Positions 1-5,828 of a stretch of DNA of 5,828 nucleotides are shown here, piece by piece. Every line of letters begins with the position of its first letter. Position 1 is the stretch's first letter. This DNA is from Methylophaga sp. GTDB lineage: Bacteria > Pseudomonadota > Gammaproteobacteria > Nitrosococcales > Methylophagaceae. Position numbers and translations under genes: made by a program. Location: contig SKGV01000121.1 in assembly GCA_007117275.1 (NCBI GenBank), positions 1 to 5,828 of the forward strand. Direction: 5' to 3'. Under the pieces are notes generated by a model. That model was not told the DNA's origin. It saw only the letters and a list, made by a program, of their open reading frames with translations, and ran no database searches.

Positions 1-681
1 AACATGCGGGTGACTTTCTGGATTGACGGCCATGATGTGATAGGGATTACTGAGCTCCTCGCCGCCTTCAAACACCGGTTGTAAAGACATAGTGTTGCCA
101 AAGGCAATATGCGTTCCCCGGTCGGTCAGTGTGTAGGCCTGCATTTCATCAGCAATTTTCAGCACAGCACCCATGCCTTGTCCTGCTTGAACATACCAGC
201 GGCCGAAGGGTGTGAGATCAGCCTTTTGCCAAAGTTGTCTTTCTTTTTGATGCGTGCCGGAATTATCACCACGTGAGACAAACCGCTGACCACTGGCCGC
301 GATCTTCTGCATGGCCTCGATGAGTGTACTAGCAGTGGCGACACCAGCCGGATCATTGGCAGGGCCGACCAAGATAAAGTCGTTGAACATGACGTAACGT
401 CGATCGATAAAGTCACCTGTTTCAATGTAGGCGAGCTCAGCCTCAGGTGCATGTACCAGCGCCAAATCCACATCGCCATTGGCACCGAGTTTCAGTGCTT
501 GACCTGTACCAACGGCGATCACTGCCACCCGAATACCTGTCTGTTCCGCAAAAGCGTTATTGATCAGTGGCAATAGACCGCTGTTATCGGTACTGGTCGT
601 GGTCGACAATTTCAGAAACGCCTGACCTGATGCTGTGGGCATCATCAGGGCGAACAAGGTGATAACAATGGTTTTGTACAT
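1..681 (-). CDS. tupA: TupA-type tungstate ABC transporter substrate-binding protein, C-terminus cut by window edge
   Basis: This is the periplasmic binding protein of a tungstate (possibly molybdate) ABC importer; it would deliver the oxyanion to the TupB permease and TupC ATPase. The frame runs open from ATG at 681 to base 1, giving 227 residues. Residues 1-21 look like a Sec signal peptide (Lys3, hydrophobic core, probable cleavage after Gly-Gln-Ala). The family blocks follow in order: STTTSTDNSG (26-35), GTGQALKLGANGDVDLALVHA (58-78), the oxyanion-site block SRGDNSGTH (136-144, with Arg137), and GQGMGAVLKIADEMQAYTLTD (about 167-187). By family size, roughly 40-50 C-terminal residues are missing. 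The start is well fixed, because a TGA lies in frame four codons upstream and no other start codon intervenes. No clear Shine-Dalgarno sequence precedes it. It lies 52 bases after the DUF2333 gene on the same strand, with no terminator between. Tungstate rather than molybdate or phosphate is inferred from family motifs. Confidence 0.9.
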   Translation of the reverse strand, partial: MYKTIVITLFALMMPTASGQAFLKLSTTTSTDNSGLLPLINNAFAEQTGIRVAVIAVGTGQALKLGANGDVDLALVHAPEAELAYIETGDFIDRRYVMFNDFILVGPANDPAGVATASTLIEAMQKIAASGQRFVSRGDNSGTHQKERQLWQKADLTPFGRWYVQAGQGMGAVLKIADEMQAYTLTDRGTHIAFGNTMSLQPVFEGGEELSNPYHIMAVNPESHPHV

Positions 682-733
682 GAATGGGGTTTTTCAGATT
701 TGTTTTTCGGTAGTCAATAGCGATTGTATTGCC

Positions 734-1741
734 TTACTGATTGAGCTGCTGACGTAGTTGTGCCAGATGATCCAGTTGACGCTGGACGAAAAAGGCCAGC
801 GTCAGTGAATGATTGGCGAACAGGCCAAGCCCGTGTCGATTGAGAATGATGGGGCTGCCCATTGAACGCAGGCTCAGTTCAAGTTCGATTACCATTTGTG
901 ACAACAACTCGTTTGCATTGCTGGACAATACCTCGGCAAAGTCTACCTGAGCGGCTTCAAGGAGATGTTTGAGCGCCCACAGCTGTCCTCGGGTTTCGAA
1001 GAACACGTTGTCTAGCTGATAGCGTGGTGTGTGAGGCTGACTTATGGCTCTTTGTAATGGGCGATGGCTGGCGCTGAGTTTTTCCAAGCGGTCTTGCAGT
1101 CTCTCTGTCACAGTATTTAGCCAGCTATCGAGAGCTTCAGCAGTGATTGTGAAACCGGCAACATCTTCGTCTTGTGTGCCCAGTCGTGATTGGTAGGATT
1201 CGAGTGCGCTGATGGCGCGGCGGTATTGCCGCTCGCTTGATGGAAACATCCAGGAGTTTGAGTCAAATGCAAAATGTTCAGCCGCTTGTTTGAGATCCGG
1301 TTCATCTTCGAATTGCGGTAGCGAGCGACTGAAGTCGCGTTGCATGGCCGAAGAGAAATCTCTAATGTGTGTCAGTACACCGAACTCCCATGAAGGCATG
1401 TTGTCCATCCATACCGATGGTGGTAACACGTCATTACGCAAATAACCACCGGATTTGTTGAGTAAAGTTTCACCGAGTTGCTTGAGGGTGACGGTTGAGA
1501 CATAGCCCGGCACCATTTGATGTTGCTGTGAATCCGCTTGTGATTGAGCCAGCCTGACAGGTTCAAATGATGAGGGTGTTCGGCTCCACCACCACATAAG
1601 CAACAAAAACAAGGCTAAGACTGTCAATCCTGCGGCGACTGCTGATTGTGTTAACGATTTTGGATTGGTTGGCAGCTGAATTTTACTCGCCAAGTCTTGA
1701 GCGCGGAATTTGAGTGTTTGCAGGGTTTGTGAAAATAGCAT
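734..1741 (-). CDS. DUF2333 family single-pass membrane protein
   Basis: A 335-residue protein that I assign to DUF2333, a proteobacterial family of unknown function. It has a basic N-terminal tail (Lys11, Arg13, Lys20, Lys28), one transmembrane helix at about 33-52 ending in three tryptophans, then a large soluble part. The charge pattern suggests the N-terminus is cytoplasmic and residues 55-335 are periplasmic; this is inference. The clearest family block spans 98-123 (GGYLRNDVLPP, then DNMPSWEFGVL). A second spans about 160-190 (FDSNSWMFPSSERQYRRAISAL). The rest looks mostly helical. The length is normal for the family. The ATG at 1741 is the first start after an in-frame TAA eight codons upstream, but no Shine-Dalgarno sequence precedes it. 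It is transcribed away from the ABC cassette and is followed at 52 bases by tupA, so the two may be cotranscribed. I cannot give it a function. Confidence 0.88.
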   Translation of the reverse strand: MLFSQTLQTLKFRAQDLASKIQLPTNPKSLTQSAVAAGLTVLALFLLLMWWWSRTPSSFEPVRLAQSQADSQQHQMVPGYVSTVTLKQLGETLLNKSGGYLRNDVLPPSVWMDNMPSWEFGVLTHIRDFSSAMQRDFSRSLPQFEDEPDLKQAAEHFAFDSNSWMFPSSERQYRRAISALESYQSRLGTQDEDVAGFTITAEALDSWLNTVTERLQDRLEKLSASHRPLQRAISQPHTPRYQLDNVFFETRGQLWALKHLLEAAQVDFAEVLSSNANELLSQMVIELELSLRSMGSPIILNRHGLGLFANHSLTLAFFVQRQLDHLAQLRQQLNQ

Positions 1742-1818
1742 GGCAGTATCATCAGGTATTTTGAAGGCTTATGAGAGCTTATTCTTTCAATCCGCTGATG
1801 ACAACCATCATCTGGTTT

Positions 1819-1834
1819 AGACTAAGTCTGACTT
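1819..1834. repeat. Two overlapping short inverted repeats (possible operator)
   Basis: AGACT-A-AGTCT (1819-1829) and AAGTC-T-GACTT (1824-1834) are perfect 5-bp-arm inverted repeats that share the central AGTC. They sit just upstream of the candidate -35 box and overlap its first two bases, a common place for a regulator to bind. Arms this short can arise by chance, so an operator role is speculation. Confidence 0.3.
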
Positions 1835-1862
1835 GACTTGGTGCTGACTGGCTAAGAATAAT
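1833..1862 (+). promoter_or_regulatory. Candidate sigma70 promoter P1 for the ABC cassette
   Basis: A -35 box TTGACT (1833-1838, five of six consensus bases) is followed after 18 bases by a -10 box AATAAT (1857-1862, five of six). Transcription would begin near 1869, giving a leader of about 57 bases that includes the hairpin around the ribosome binding site. This is the best match I find upstream of the operon, judged by eye only. Confidence 0.45.
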
Positions 1863-1869
1863 GAAGAGT

Positions 1870-1900
1870 TTGCGATTCAACATTACGAACTTACGATAAT
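1870..1900 (+). promoter_or_regulatory. Weaker candidate promoter P2 for the ABC cassette
   Basis: TTGCGA (1870-1875) and GATAAT (1895-1900, five of six) are separated by 19 bases, longer than ideal. Transcription from it would start around 1907, inside the left arm of the ribosome-binding-site hairpin, so that transcript could not form the full stem. It is an alternative to P1 rather than a firm call. Confidence 0.22.
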
Positions 1901-1901
1901 T

Positions 1902-1923
1902 ATAAAAACGGAGGTCGTTTTAT
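1902..1923 (+). promoter_or_regulatory. Strong Shine-Dalgarno sequence in a small hairpin loop
   Basis: GGAGGT (1910-1915) lies 10 bases before the ATG at 1926 and is the strongest ribosome binding site in the window; it decides the ATPase start. It is framed by AAAACG (1905-1910) and CGTTTT (1916-1921), which pair perfectly around a GAGGT loop. With a one-base bulge the stem extends by A-T pairs out to 1902 and 1923. The stem is mostly A-U and should be weak, so it may display the site or mildly tune translation; that is inference. Confidence 0.6.
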
Positions 1924-1925
1924 CA

Positions 1926-2873
1926 ATGACGCTCAGAATAGAGATTGAAGACCTCGCCAAACACTTTGGCGAGATAAAGGCAGTAGATGGGGTGACTTTC
2001 TCGGTCAGTAAGGGAGAAGTCTTGGGGTTTTTGGGCCCCAATGGTGCTGGTAAATCCACTACTATGAAAATGATTACCGGGTTTTTGACACCGACCCGAG
2101 GCACGGTCAGGGTCTGTGGGCACGATGTACTGACGGACCCTATCTCCGTCAAAGCCAGTATTGGTTACCTGCCTGAAGGCGCACCTGCCTACGCGGACAT
2201 GACCCCGGAAGGTTTTCTTAAATTCATTGCTGATGTTCGCGGCTTGCGTGGTAGCGATAAAAAACGTGCTGTTGCATCAGCCGCTGAACGGGCTCGCATC
2301 ACACACGTGATGTTTCAACCCATCGAAACCTTGTCAAAAGGTTACAAACGTCGGGTAGGACTGGCACAGGCCATTTTGCACAATCCGCCGGTGTTGATCA
2401 TGGACGAGCCAACCGATGGTCTTGACCCGAATCAGAAATACGAAGTGCGTACGTTGATCAACGAAATGGCCGAAGACAAAGCCATTATCATTTCCACGCA
2501 CATTCTCGAAGAAGTGCACGCCATGTGTAGCCGCAATGTACTGATTGCCAGAGGCAAAGTCGAGTTCGATGGTACACCGCACGAGCTTGAGGCACTGTCG
2601 CGTTATCACAATGCAGTGTGCGTGTCGGTAGGTGGTGTGGAAACAGAAGCTTTGTCACGGTTTGCCGAGTCACTTGATGAAGTTGCCGGCAGTGAGCCGC
2701 TCAACTTCAACAACGGTATTCGCATTTTCCCGAAAGATGGCAAGCAAATTACCTTGGAATTGTCAGAGAGAATTCGCAGCAATGGCTGGCAAATTGAGTC
2801 TCTCTATGTCGAAAACGGAAGACTGGATGAGGTATTCCGTACACTGACGACCCGCTCTGGAGATGCTGCCTGA
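1926..2873 (+). CDS. ABC transporter ATP-binding protein, GldA-like
   Basis: This 315-residue cytoplasmic ATPase should power the permease encoded next. Motifs in order: Walker A GPNGAGKST (37-45); the Q-loop region GYLPE (80-84), with Glu84 where most ABC ATPases have Gln; an ABC signature LSKGYKRRVGLAQ (136-148) in place of LSGGQ; Walker B VLIMDEPT (156-163) with catalytic Glu161; D-loop GLDP (165-168); and the switch His192. YLPE, LSKGY and GLDPNQ are typical of the GldA branch rather than of CcmA or NosF. Residues from about 215 form a C-terminal extension resembling the accessory domain (DUF4162-type) common after such ATPases. The start follows a strong GGAGGT site. The stop overlaps the permease start by one base (TGATG), so translation is probably coupled. 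Function as a transport ATPase is firm; the substrate is unknown. Confidence 0.93.
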   Translation: MTLRIEIEDLAKHFGEIKAVDGVTFSVSKGEVLGFLGPNGAGKSTTMKMITGFLTPTRGTVRVCGHDVLTDPISVKASIGYLPEGAPAYADMTPEGFLKFIADVRGLRGSDKKRAVASAAERARITHVMFQPIETLSKGYKRRVGLAQAILHNPPVLIMDEPTDGLDPNQKYEVRTLINEMAEDKAIIISTHILEEVHAMCSRNVLIARGKVEFDGTPHELEALSRYHNAVCVSVGGVETEALSRFAESLDEVAGSEPLNFNNGIRIFPKDGKQITLELSERIRSNGWQIESLYVENGRLDEVFRTLTTRSGDAA

Positions 2874-3613
2874 TGAATATGCATAATATCTGGTTCATTA
2901 TGAAGCGTGAGTTCAATGGCTACTTTGCAACGCCGGTGGCTTACGTCTTTATTGTCATTTTCCTGCTGCTGGCAGGTTTTGCCACCTTCTTTGTCGGCAA
3001 TTTCTTTGATCGCGGTGAAGCCGATTTATATCCTTTCTTTTCAATGCATCCCTGGCTGTACATTCTGCTGATACCGGCTATTTCGATGCGGCTGTGGGCA
3101 GAGGAACGTAAAAGCGGCTCCATCGAGCTACTAATGACCTTGCCGGTATCGGTATTCGAAGCAGTTATCGGTAAGTTTTTTGCCGCATGGGCGTTCACAG
3201 GTCTGGCGTTGATTCTTAACTTTCCGCTGTGGATCACCGTCAACTATCTCGGCTCACCCGACAATGGCGTTATCTTTGCCAGCTTTCTCGGAAGCTTACT
3301 GATGGCTGGCGGCTTTTTGGCGATTGGAGCTTGCATCTCTTCAACGACCAAGAATCAAGTGATTGCCTTTGTTGTCAGCGTGGTGGTAAGCCTGGTGTTT
3401 GTGCTGGCTGGCTATGGCATTGTTCTGGACTTCTTTAGCAGTTGGGCGCCGAGAGTGTTGGTGGACGTCATCAGTTCGTTCAGCTTTTTGACGCATTACG
3501 ATGCCATTTCCAAAGGTGTCATTGATATGCGTGACATGCTCTACTTTGTCTCACTGATTGCCATTTGGCTGTTTGCCAACGCAATGATCGTGAACGCCCG
3601 CAAAGCTGATTAG
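2873..3613 (+). CDS. ABC-2 type permease, GldF-like
   Basis: A 246-residue inner-membrane protein, the transmembrane partner of the preceding ATPase. Hydrophobic segments fit six helices at about 22-42, 57-73, 101-122, 130-152, 160-182 and 222-240. The N-terminal WFIMKREFNGYFATPVAYVF (7-26) and the cytoplasmic-loop motif RLWAEERKSGSIELLMTLPV (73-92) are hallmarks of the GldF-type ABC-2 family; the latter is the likely contact to the ATPase. The length is normal for this branch. The ATG at 2873 shares its A with the upstream stop codon, and GGAG at 2859-2862 could serve as a ribosome binding site. A second ATG two codons downstream (2879) is possible. The stop at 3611-3613 is followed by the GldG-like gene after 15 bases. 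Whether it exports, imports or acts in envelope remodelling cannot be read from the sequence. Confidence 0.92.
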   Translation: MNMHNIWFIMKREFNGYFATPVAYVFIVIFLLLAGFATFFVGNFFDRGEADLYPFFSMHPWLYILLIPAISMRLWAEERKSGSIELLMTLPVSVFEAVIGKFFAAWAFTGLALILNFPLWITVNYLGSPDNGVIFASFLGSLLMAGGFLAIGACISSTTKNQVIAFVVSVVVSLVFVLAGYGIVLDFFSSWAPRVLVDVISSFSFLTHYDAISKGVIDMRDMLYFVSLIAIWLFANAMIVNARKAD

Positions 3614-3628
3614 GGGAATAAAGCACTT

Positions 3629-5536
3629 ATGAATAAGCAACTATTATCTCCGGCGGGATTGCTTCTGGCGATTATCCTGTTCGTATCCTTTATTATTGTT
3701 GTTAACAATAATCTGACTTCAGCCAGAATTGATTTGACCGAAGACAGGTTGTACACGCTATCCAGTGGTTCGCTGAACATCATTCAAAGCGTTCAACAAC
3801 CTATTACTTTGCGCTTTTACTACTCTGAGTCAGTCGCACAGGCATTGCCTGCCATCCGTGCTCATGCTCAAAGAGTCCAAGAGTTACTGCGTGAATATGA
3901 ACGAGCCTCAAACGGCATGATCAGATTGCTGGTGATTGATCCAAGGCCGTTTACGGATCATGAACAGCGGGCTGAGCAATACGGGCTGTTAGGGGTTCCT
4001 ATCGATGGTGAAGATGACCCCTTGTTCTTTGGTCTGGCAGCCACTAATGAGCTGGATGGTCTAGAAATCATCCGTTTTTTTCAGACCGCCAATGAAGACA
4101 AACTGGAATACGATCTGACTCGACTGGTGCAGACGCTTTCTGAAGCCCAGCGCAGAAATATTGCGGTATTAAGCGCTTTACCGATTGATGGTGAAGATTT
4201 TGATCCTTTAAGTGGTCGTCTGGAAGAAGGTGGCAGTCCACCATGGCCTATCATGGGGGAGCTTCGAGCGCTATTCAACGTTTCTGTGCTTCCGGCAGAT
4301 GTTCGCCGCATTCCTTCCAGCCTTGATGCCCTCGTTGTTGTGCATCCCAAAGAGCTGGCTGACGCCACCTTGTATGCCATTGAGCAATATGTGCTCAGCG
4401 GTGGCCGTTTGGTGACGTTTGTTGATCCACATGCAGAAATCGATCAGCCGCCGAGAGATCCTGATAATCCAATGTCGGCGATGATGGCCTCTCGTGCATC
4501 AAACATGGACAAGCTGTTCCAGGCTTGGGGCTTTCAGCGCTCGCCAACAGATGTGGTTGCTGACCGAGTCACTGCAACCCGTGTTGATTTTGGTGCGCGT
4601 ACCAATCACCAACCGATTGACTACGTGCTCTGGCAAGCACTCACACCTGACAATATGAATCAGGAAGAGCGCATCACGGCTAATCTGCGTCGTATCAACA
4701 TGGCGACGCCAGGACATTTTGTTTTGCTGGAAGATGCCAGCACCGAAATCACACCGTTGCTGTCGTCATCTAATGAAGCGATGCTGGTAGACCGGCGAGT
4801 GGTGCAGTTCCGTAACGATCCGGTAGCTTTGCTGACTCGCTATGAGGCCGGCACGCTCAGTTACCCGATGGCAATCAGGGTTCGTGGCGAGGTTCAAACG
4901 GCATTTCCGCAGGGTGCGCGCGATGTTACAACAGGTCAGGTACAGAAAATGCCCAACCATCGCGACAGTTCTGATGGCCCGATTGATGTGATTGCAATCG
5001 CAGACGTTGACATGCTTAACCCTCGCTTTTGGGTTCAACAACAAGATTTCTTTGGTGAGACCATCAACTTCAGTACCTCAAACAATGTTGACTTTCTGAC
5101 CAACGCGATCGAAGACATCACAGGCACAGAAGGCTTAATCAGTGTGCGTTCGCGTACTGGTTTTTCACGACCTTTCACTCGTGTTCAGGCGATTCAGCGT
5201 GAAGCTGAGCGCCGTTTTAGAACTCAGGAACGGGAGTTGCAAAGAACGGTTCAGGAAACTCAGCAGGCGATTGCCCGAATGCAATCAGCCGGTGGAGGTG
5301 AACAGTTGCTGACACCCGAACAAGAGCAGGAAATCGCCGAGCTGCGTCAAATGGCCAATCAATCTGAGCAGGAGCTGCGCCGCGTGCGAGTTAACTTGCG
5401 TCAGGATATTGACAGGCTGGATACACAACTCAAGTTTTTCAACATAGGTCTGGTGCCCATGATTGTCATTTTATTGGCAATTCTTTCCGGCTGGCTACGT
5501 CTGCGTAAACGCAGACAAGGCCGCTTCCAGCACTAA
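3629..5536 (+). CDS. GldG-like ABC transporter auxiliary protein (ABC_transp_aux)
   Basis: This 635-residue protein is anchored at both ends, with most of it likely periplasmic. Helix one spans about 9-25. The family block RIDLTEDRLYTLSSGS (33-48) follows and opens an N-terminal domain to about residue 175. The ABC_transp_aux domain comes next (about 180-470): AVLSALP near 180-185, VVVHPKELADATLYAIEQYV (236-255) and GGRLVTFVDP (258-267), a Rossmann-like glutamine-amidotransferase-related fold known in this family but without visible catalytic residues. Residues about 524-600 are rich in Glu, Gln and Arg and should form a coiled coil, broken by a Gly-Gly-Gly turn near 555. A second helix (605-623) precedes a basic tail (Arg-Lys-Arg-Arg), placing the C-terminus in the cytoplasm. 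It starts 15 bases after the permease gene, with AGGGGA (3612-3617) as a possible ribosome binding site overlapping the permease stop. In Flavobacterium, GldG works with GldA and GldF; here the role is unknown. Confidence 0.9.
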   Translation: MNKQLLSPAGLLLAIILFVSFIIVVNNNLTSARIDLTEDRLYTLSSGSLNIIQSVQQPITLRFYYSESVAQALPAIRAHAQRVQELLREYERASNGMIRLLVIDPRPFTDHEQRAEQYGLLGVPIDGEDDPLFFGLAATNELDGLEIIRFFQTANEDKLEYDLTRLVQTLSEAQRRNIAVLSALPIDGEDFDPLSGRLEEGGSPPWPIMGELRALFNVSVLPADVRRIPSSLDALVVVHPKELADATLYAIEQYVLSGGRLVTFVDPHAEIDQPPRDPDNPMSAMMASRASNMDKLFQAWGFQRSPTDVVADRVTATRVDFGARTNHQPIDYVLWQALTPDNMNQEERITANLRRINMATPGHFVLLEDASTEITPLLSSSNEAMLVDRRVVQFRNDPVALLTRYEAGTLSYPMAIRVRGEVQTAFPQGARDVTTGQVQKMPNHRDSSDGPIDVIAIADVDMLNPRFWVQQQDFFGETINFSTSNNVDFLTNAIEDITGTEGLISVRSRTGFSRPFTRVQAIQREAERRFRTQERELQRTVQETQQAIARMQSAGGGEQLLTPEQEQEIAELRQMANQSEQELRRVRVNLRQDIDRLDTQLKFFNIGLVPMIVILLAILSGWLRLRKRRQGRFQH

Positions 5537-5573
5537 TTGCTGTGTGGCATCTTACATAGGACAGGTTGAGACT

Positions 5574-5828
5574 ATGATAAAAAAATTAAATGCATTTAAG
5601 GTATTGCTGATATTAACCATCATTATGCTGCTGCTGATGGCAGTGACGATATTCAAGGCTGTGGGAGACGATGAGGATTTTGCGCCCTTGTTTCCTGAGA
5701 TGTTGTCTGAATTGAACTCGATCAACACGGTTCGATTCAATAGTCGTCAGGGCGACTTTACGCTGTATCGTCAGGGTGGCGAATGGTTCATACAAGAACA
5801 CTTCGATTACATGGCCGATAGCCGTCAG
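5574..5828 (+). CDS. DUF4340 domain protein, N-terminal fragment (runs off right edge)
   Basis: The frame is open from ATG at 5574 to the window end, giving 85 residues. Two lysines at residues 3-4 precede one hydrophobic helix (about 9-27), likely an uncleaved anchor. The extracytoplasmic start then reads LFPEMLSELNSINTVRF (39-55), then FTLYRQGGEWFIQEHFDYMADSRQ (62-85). The Phe-Pro, the strand followed by Gly-Gly-Glu-Trp, and the Tyr-Met-Ala-Asp turn match the repeat unit of DUF4340 proteins, which commonly sit right after GldG-like genes. It lies 37 bases after the GldG-like stop, with only a weak GGTTGAG ribosome binding site. I infer a periplasm-facing partner of the ABC complex. The family function is not known to me, and the missing C-terminal part prevents checking the full domain count. 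Confidence 0.8.
   Translation, partial: MIKKLNAFKVLLILTIIMLLLMAVTIFKAVGDDEDFAPLFPEMLSELNSINTVRFNSRQGDFTLYRQGGEWFIQEHFDYMADSRQ

Larger units (their letters stand above)
1742..1925. other. Divergent intergenic region between DUF2333 gene and ABC cassette
   Basis: These 184 bases separate two divergently transcribed units and must hold the start signals for the rightward operon and probably for the leftward pair. On the plus strand I see a good -35/-10 pair, a weaker second pair, and a strong ribosome binding site. On the minus strand I find no convincing promoter. Short inverted repeats cluster around 1796-1834, including GATGA-N6-TCATC at about 1796-1811 and the overlapping arms listed separately. 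I see no coding frame and no rho-independent terminator. Confidence 0.7.
1926..5828 (+). other. Probable four-gene operon: ATPase, permease, GldG-like, DUF4340
   Basis: Four same-strand genes are separated by a one-base overlap, 15 bases and 37 bases, with no terminator-like stem and T-run between them. One upstream promoter region (1833-1900) and the strong first ribosome binding site suit a single transcript. The operon continues past the right edge. The gene order matches a layout known from many proteobacteria. Confidence 0.8.

Noticed and set aside
159..485. A 108-codon minus-strand open frame overlapping tupA in another frame
   Set aside because: The tupA frame carries clear family motifs over the same bases; the alternative protein shows no recognisable domain and a cysteine/serine-rich shadow composition.
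1883..2847. Several 60-90 codon frames on both strands inside the ABC ATPase gene
   Set aside because: They lie wholly or largely under a gene with intact Walker A, Walker B and signature motifs and lack ribosome binding sites or domain features.
1926..3613. Reading the first two genes as heme exporter CcmAB or nitrous-oxide NosFY
   Set aside because: YLPE, LSKGY and the RLWAEERKSGSIELLMTLPV loop, plus GldG-like and DUF4340 neighbours, fit the GldA/GldF branch; no cytochrome or nos genes are present.
1926..5536. Naming the genes gldA, gldF and gldG and calling a gliding motility system
   Set aside because: Homology is to the family, but no other gliding gene is visible and the context looks proteobacterial, so the symbol would imply an unsupported function.
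5537..5573. A possible terminator between the GldG-like and DUF4340 genes
   Set aside because: The 37-base gap contains no GC-rich stem followed by a T-run.

Overview
The window looks like chromosomal DNA from a Gram-negative bacterium, most likely a gammaproteobacterium. The evidence is the DUF2333 protein, the proteobacterial-style GldA/GldF/GldG-like cassette followed by a DUF4340 gene, and the roughly balanced base composition. I cannot name a genus. I see no mobile element, RNA gene or CRISPR array, and all genes look intact except the two cut by the window edges.

Left part, minus strand (1-1741): a DUF2333 membrane protein (1741-734) is followed 52 bases later by a tungstate-type substrate-binding protein, TupA (681 to the left edge, C-terminus missing). 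The tupB and tupC genes would be expected beyond position 1. The TupA frame is open across the whole left edge and contains the family's signature blocks.

Middle (1742-1925): a 184-base divergent intergenic region. It holds one fairly good sigma70-like promoter candidate facing right, a weaker second one, overlapping short inverted repeats, and a strong Shine-Dalgarno sequence in the loop of a small predicted hairpin just before the first right-hand gene.

Right part, plus strand (1926-5828): a tightly packed operon. It encodes an ABC ATPase (GldA-like), a six-helix ABC-2 permease (GldF-like), a large bitopic protein with an extracytoplasmic ABC_transp_aux region and a C-terminal coiled coil (GldG-like), and the start of a DUF4340 protein anchored by one N-terminal helix. 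The first two genes overlap by one base, and the later gaps are 15 and 37 bases. Together they should form one inner-membrane ABC complex: the ATPase drives the permease, while the GldG-like and DUF4340 proteins lie mostly in the periplasm. The relatives in Bacteroidetes are named for gliding motility, but nothing here shows gliding. Substrate and role are open, which makes this cassette the most interesting part of the window.
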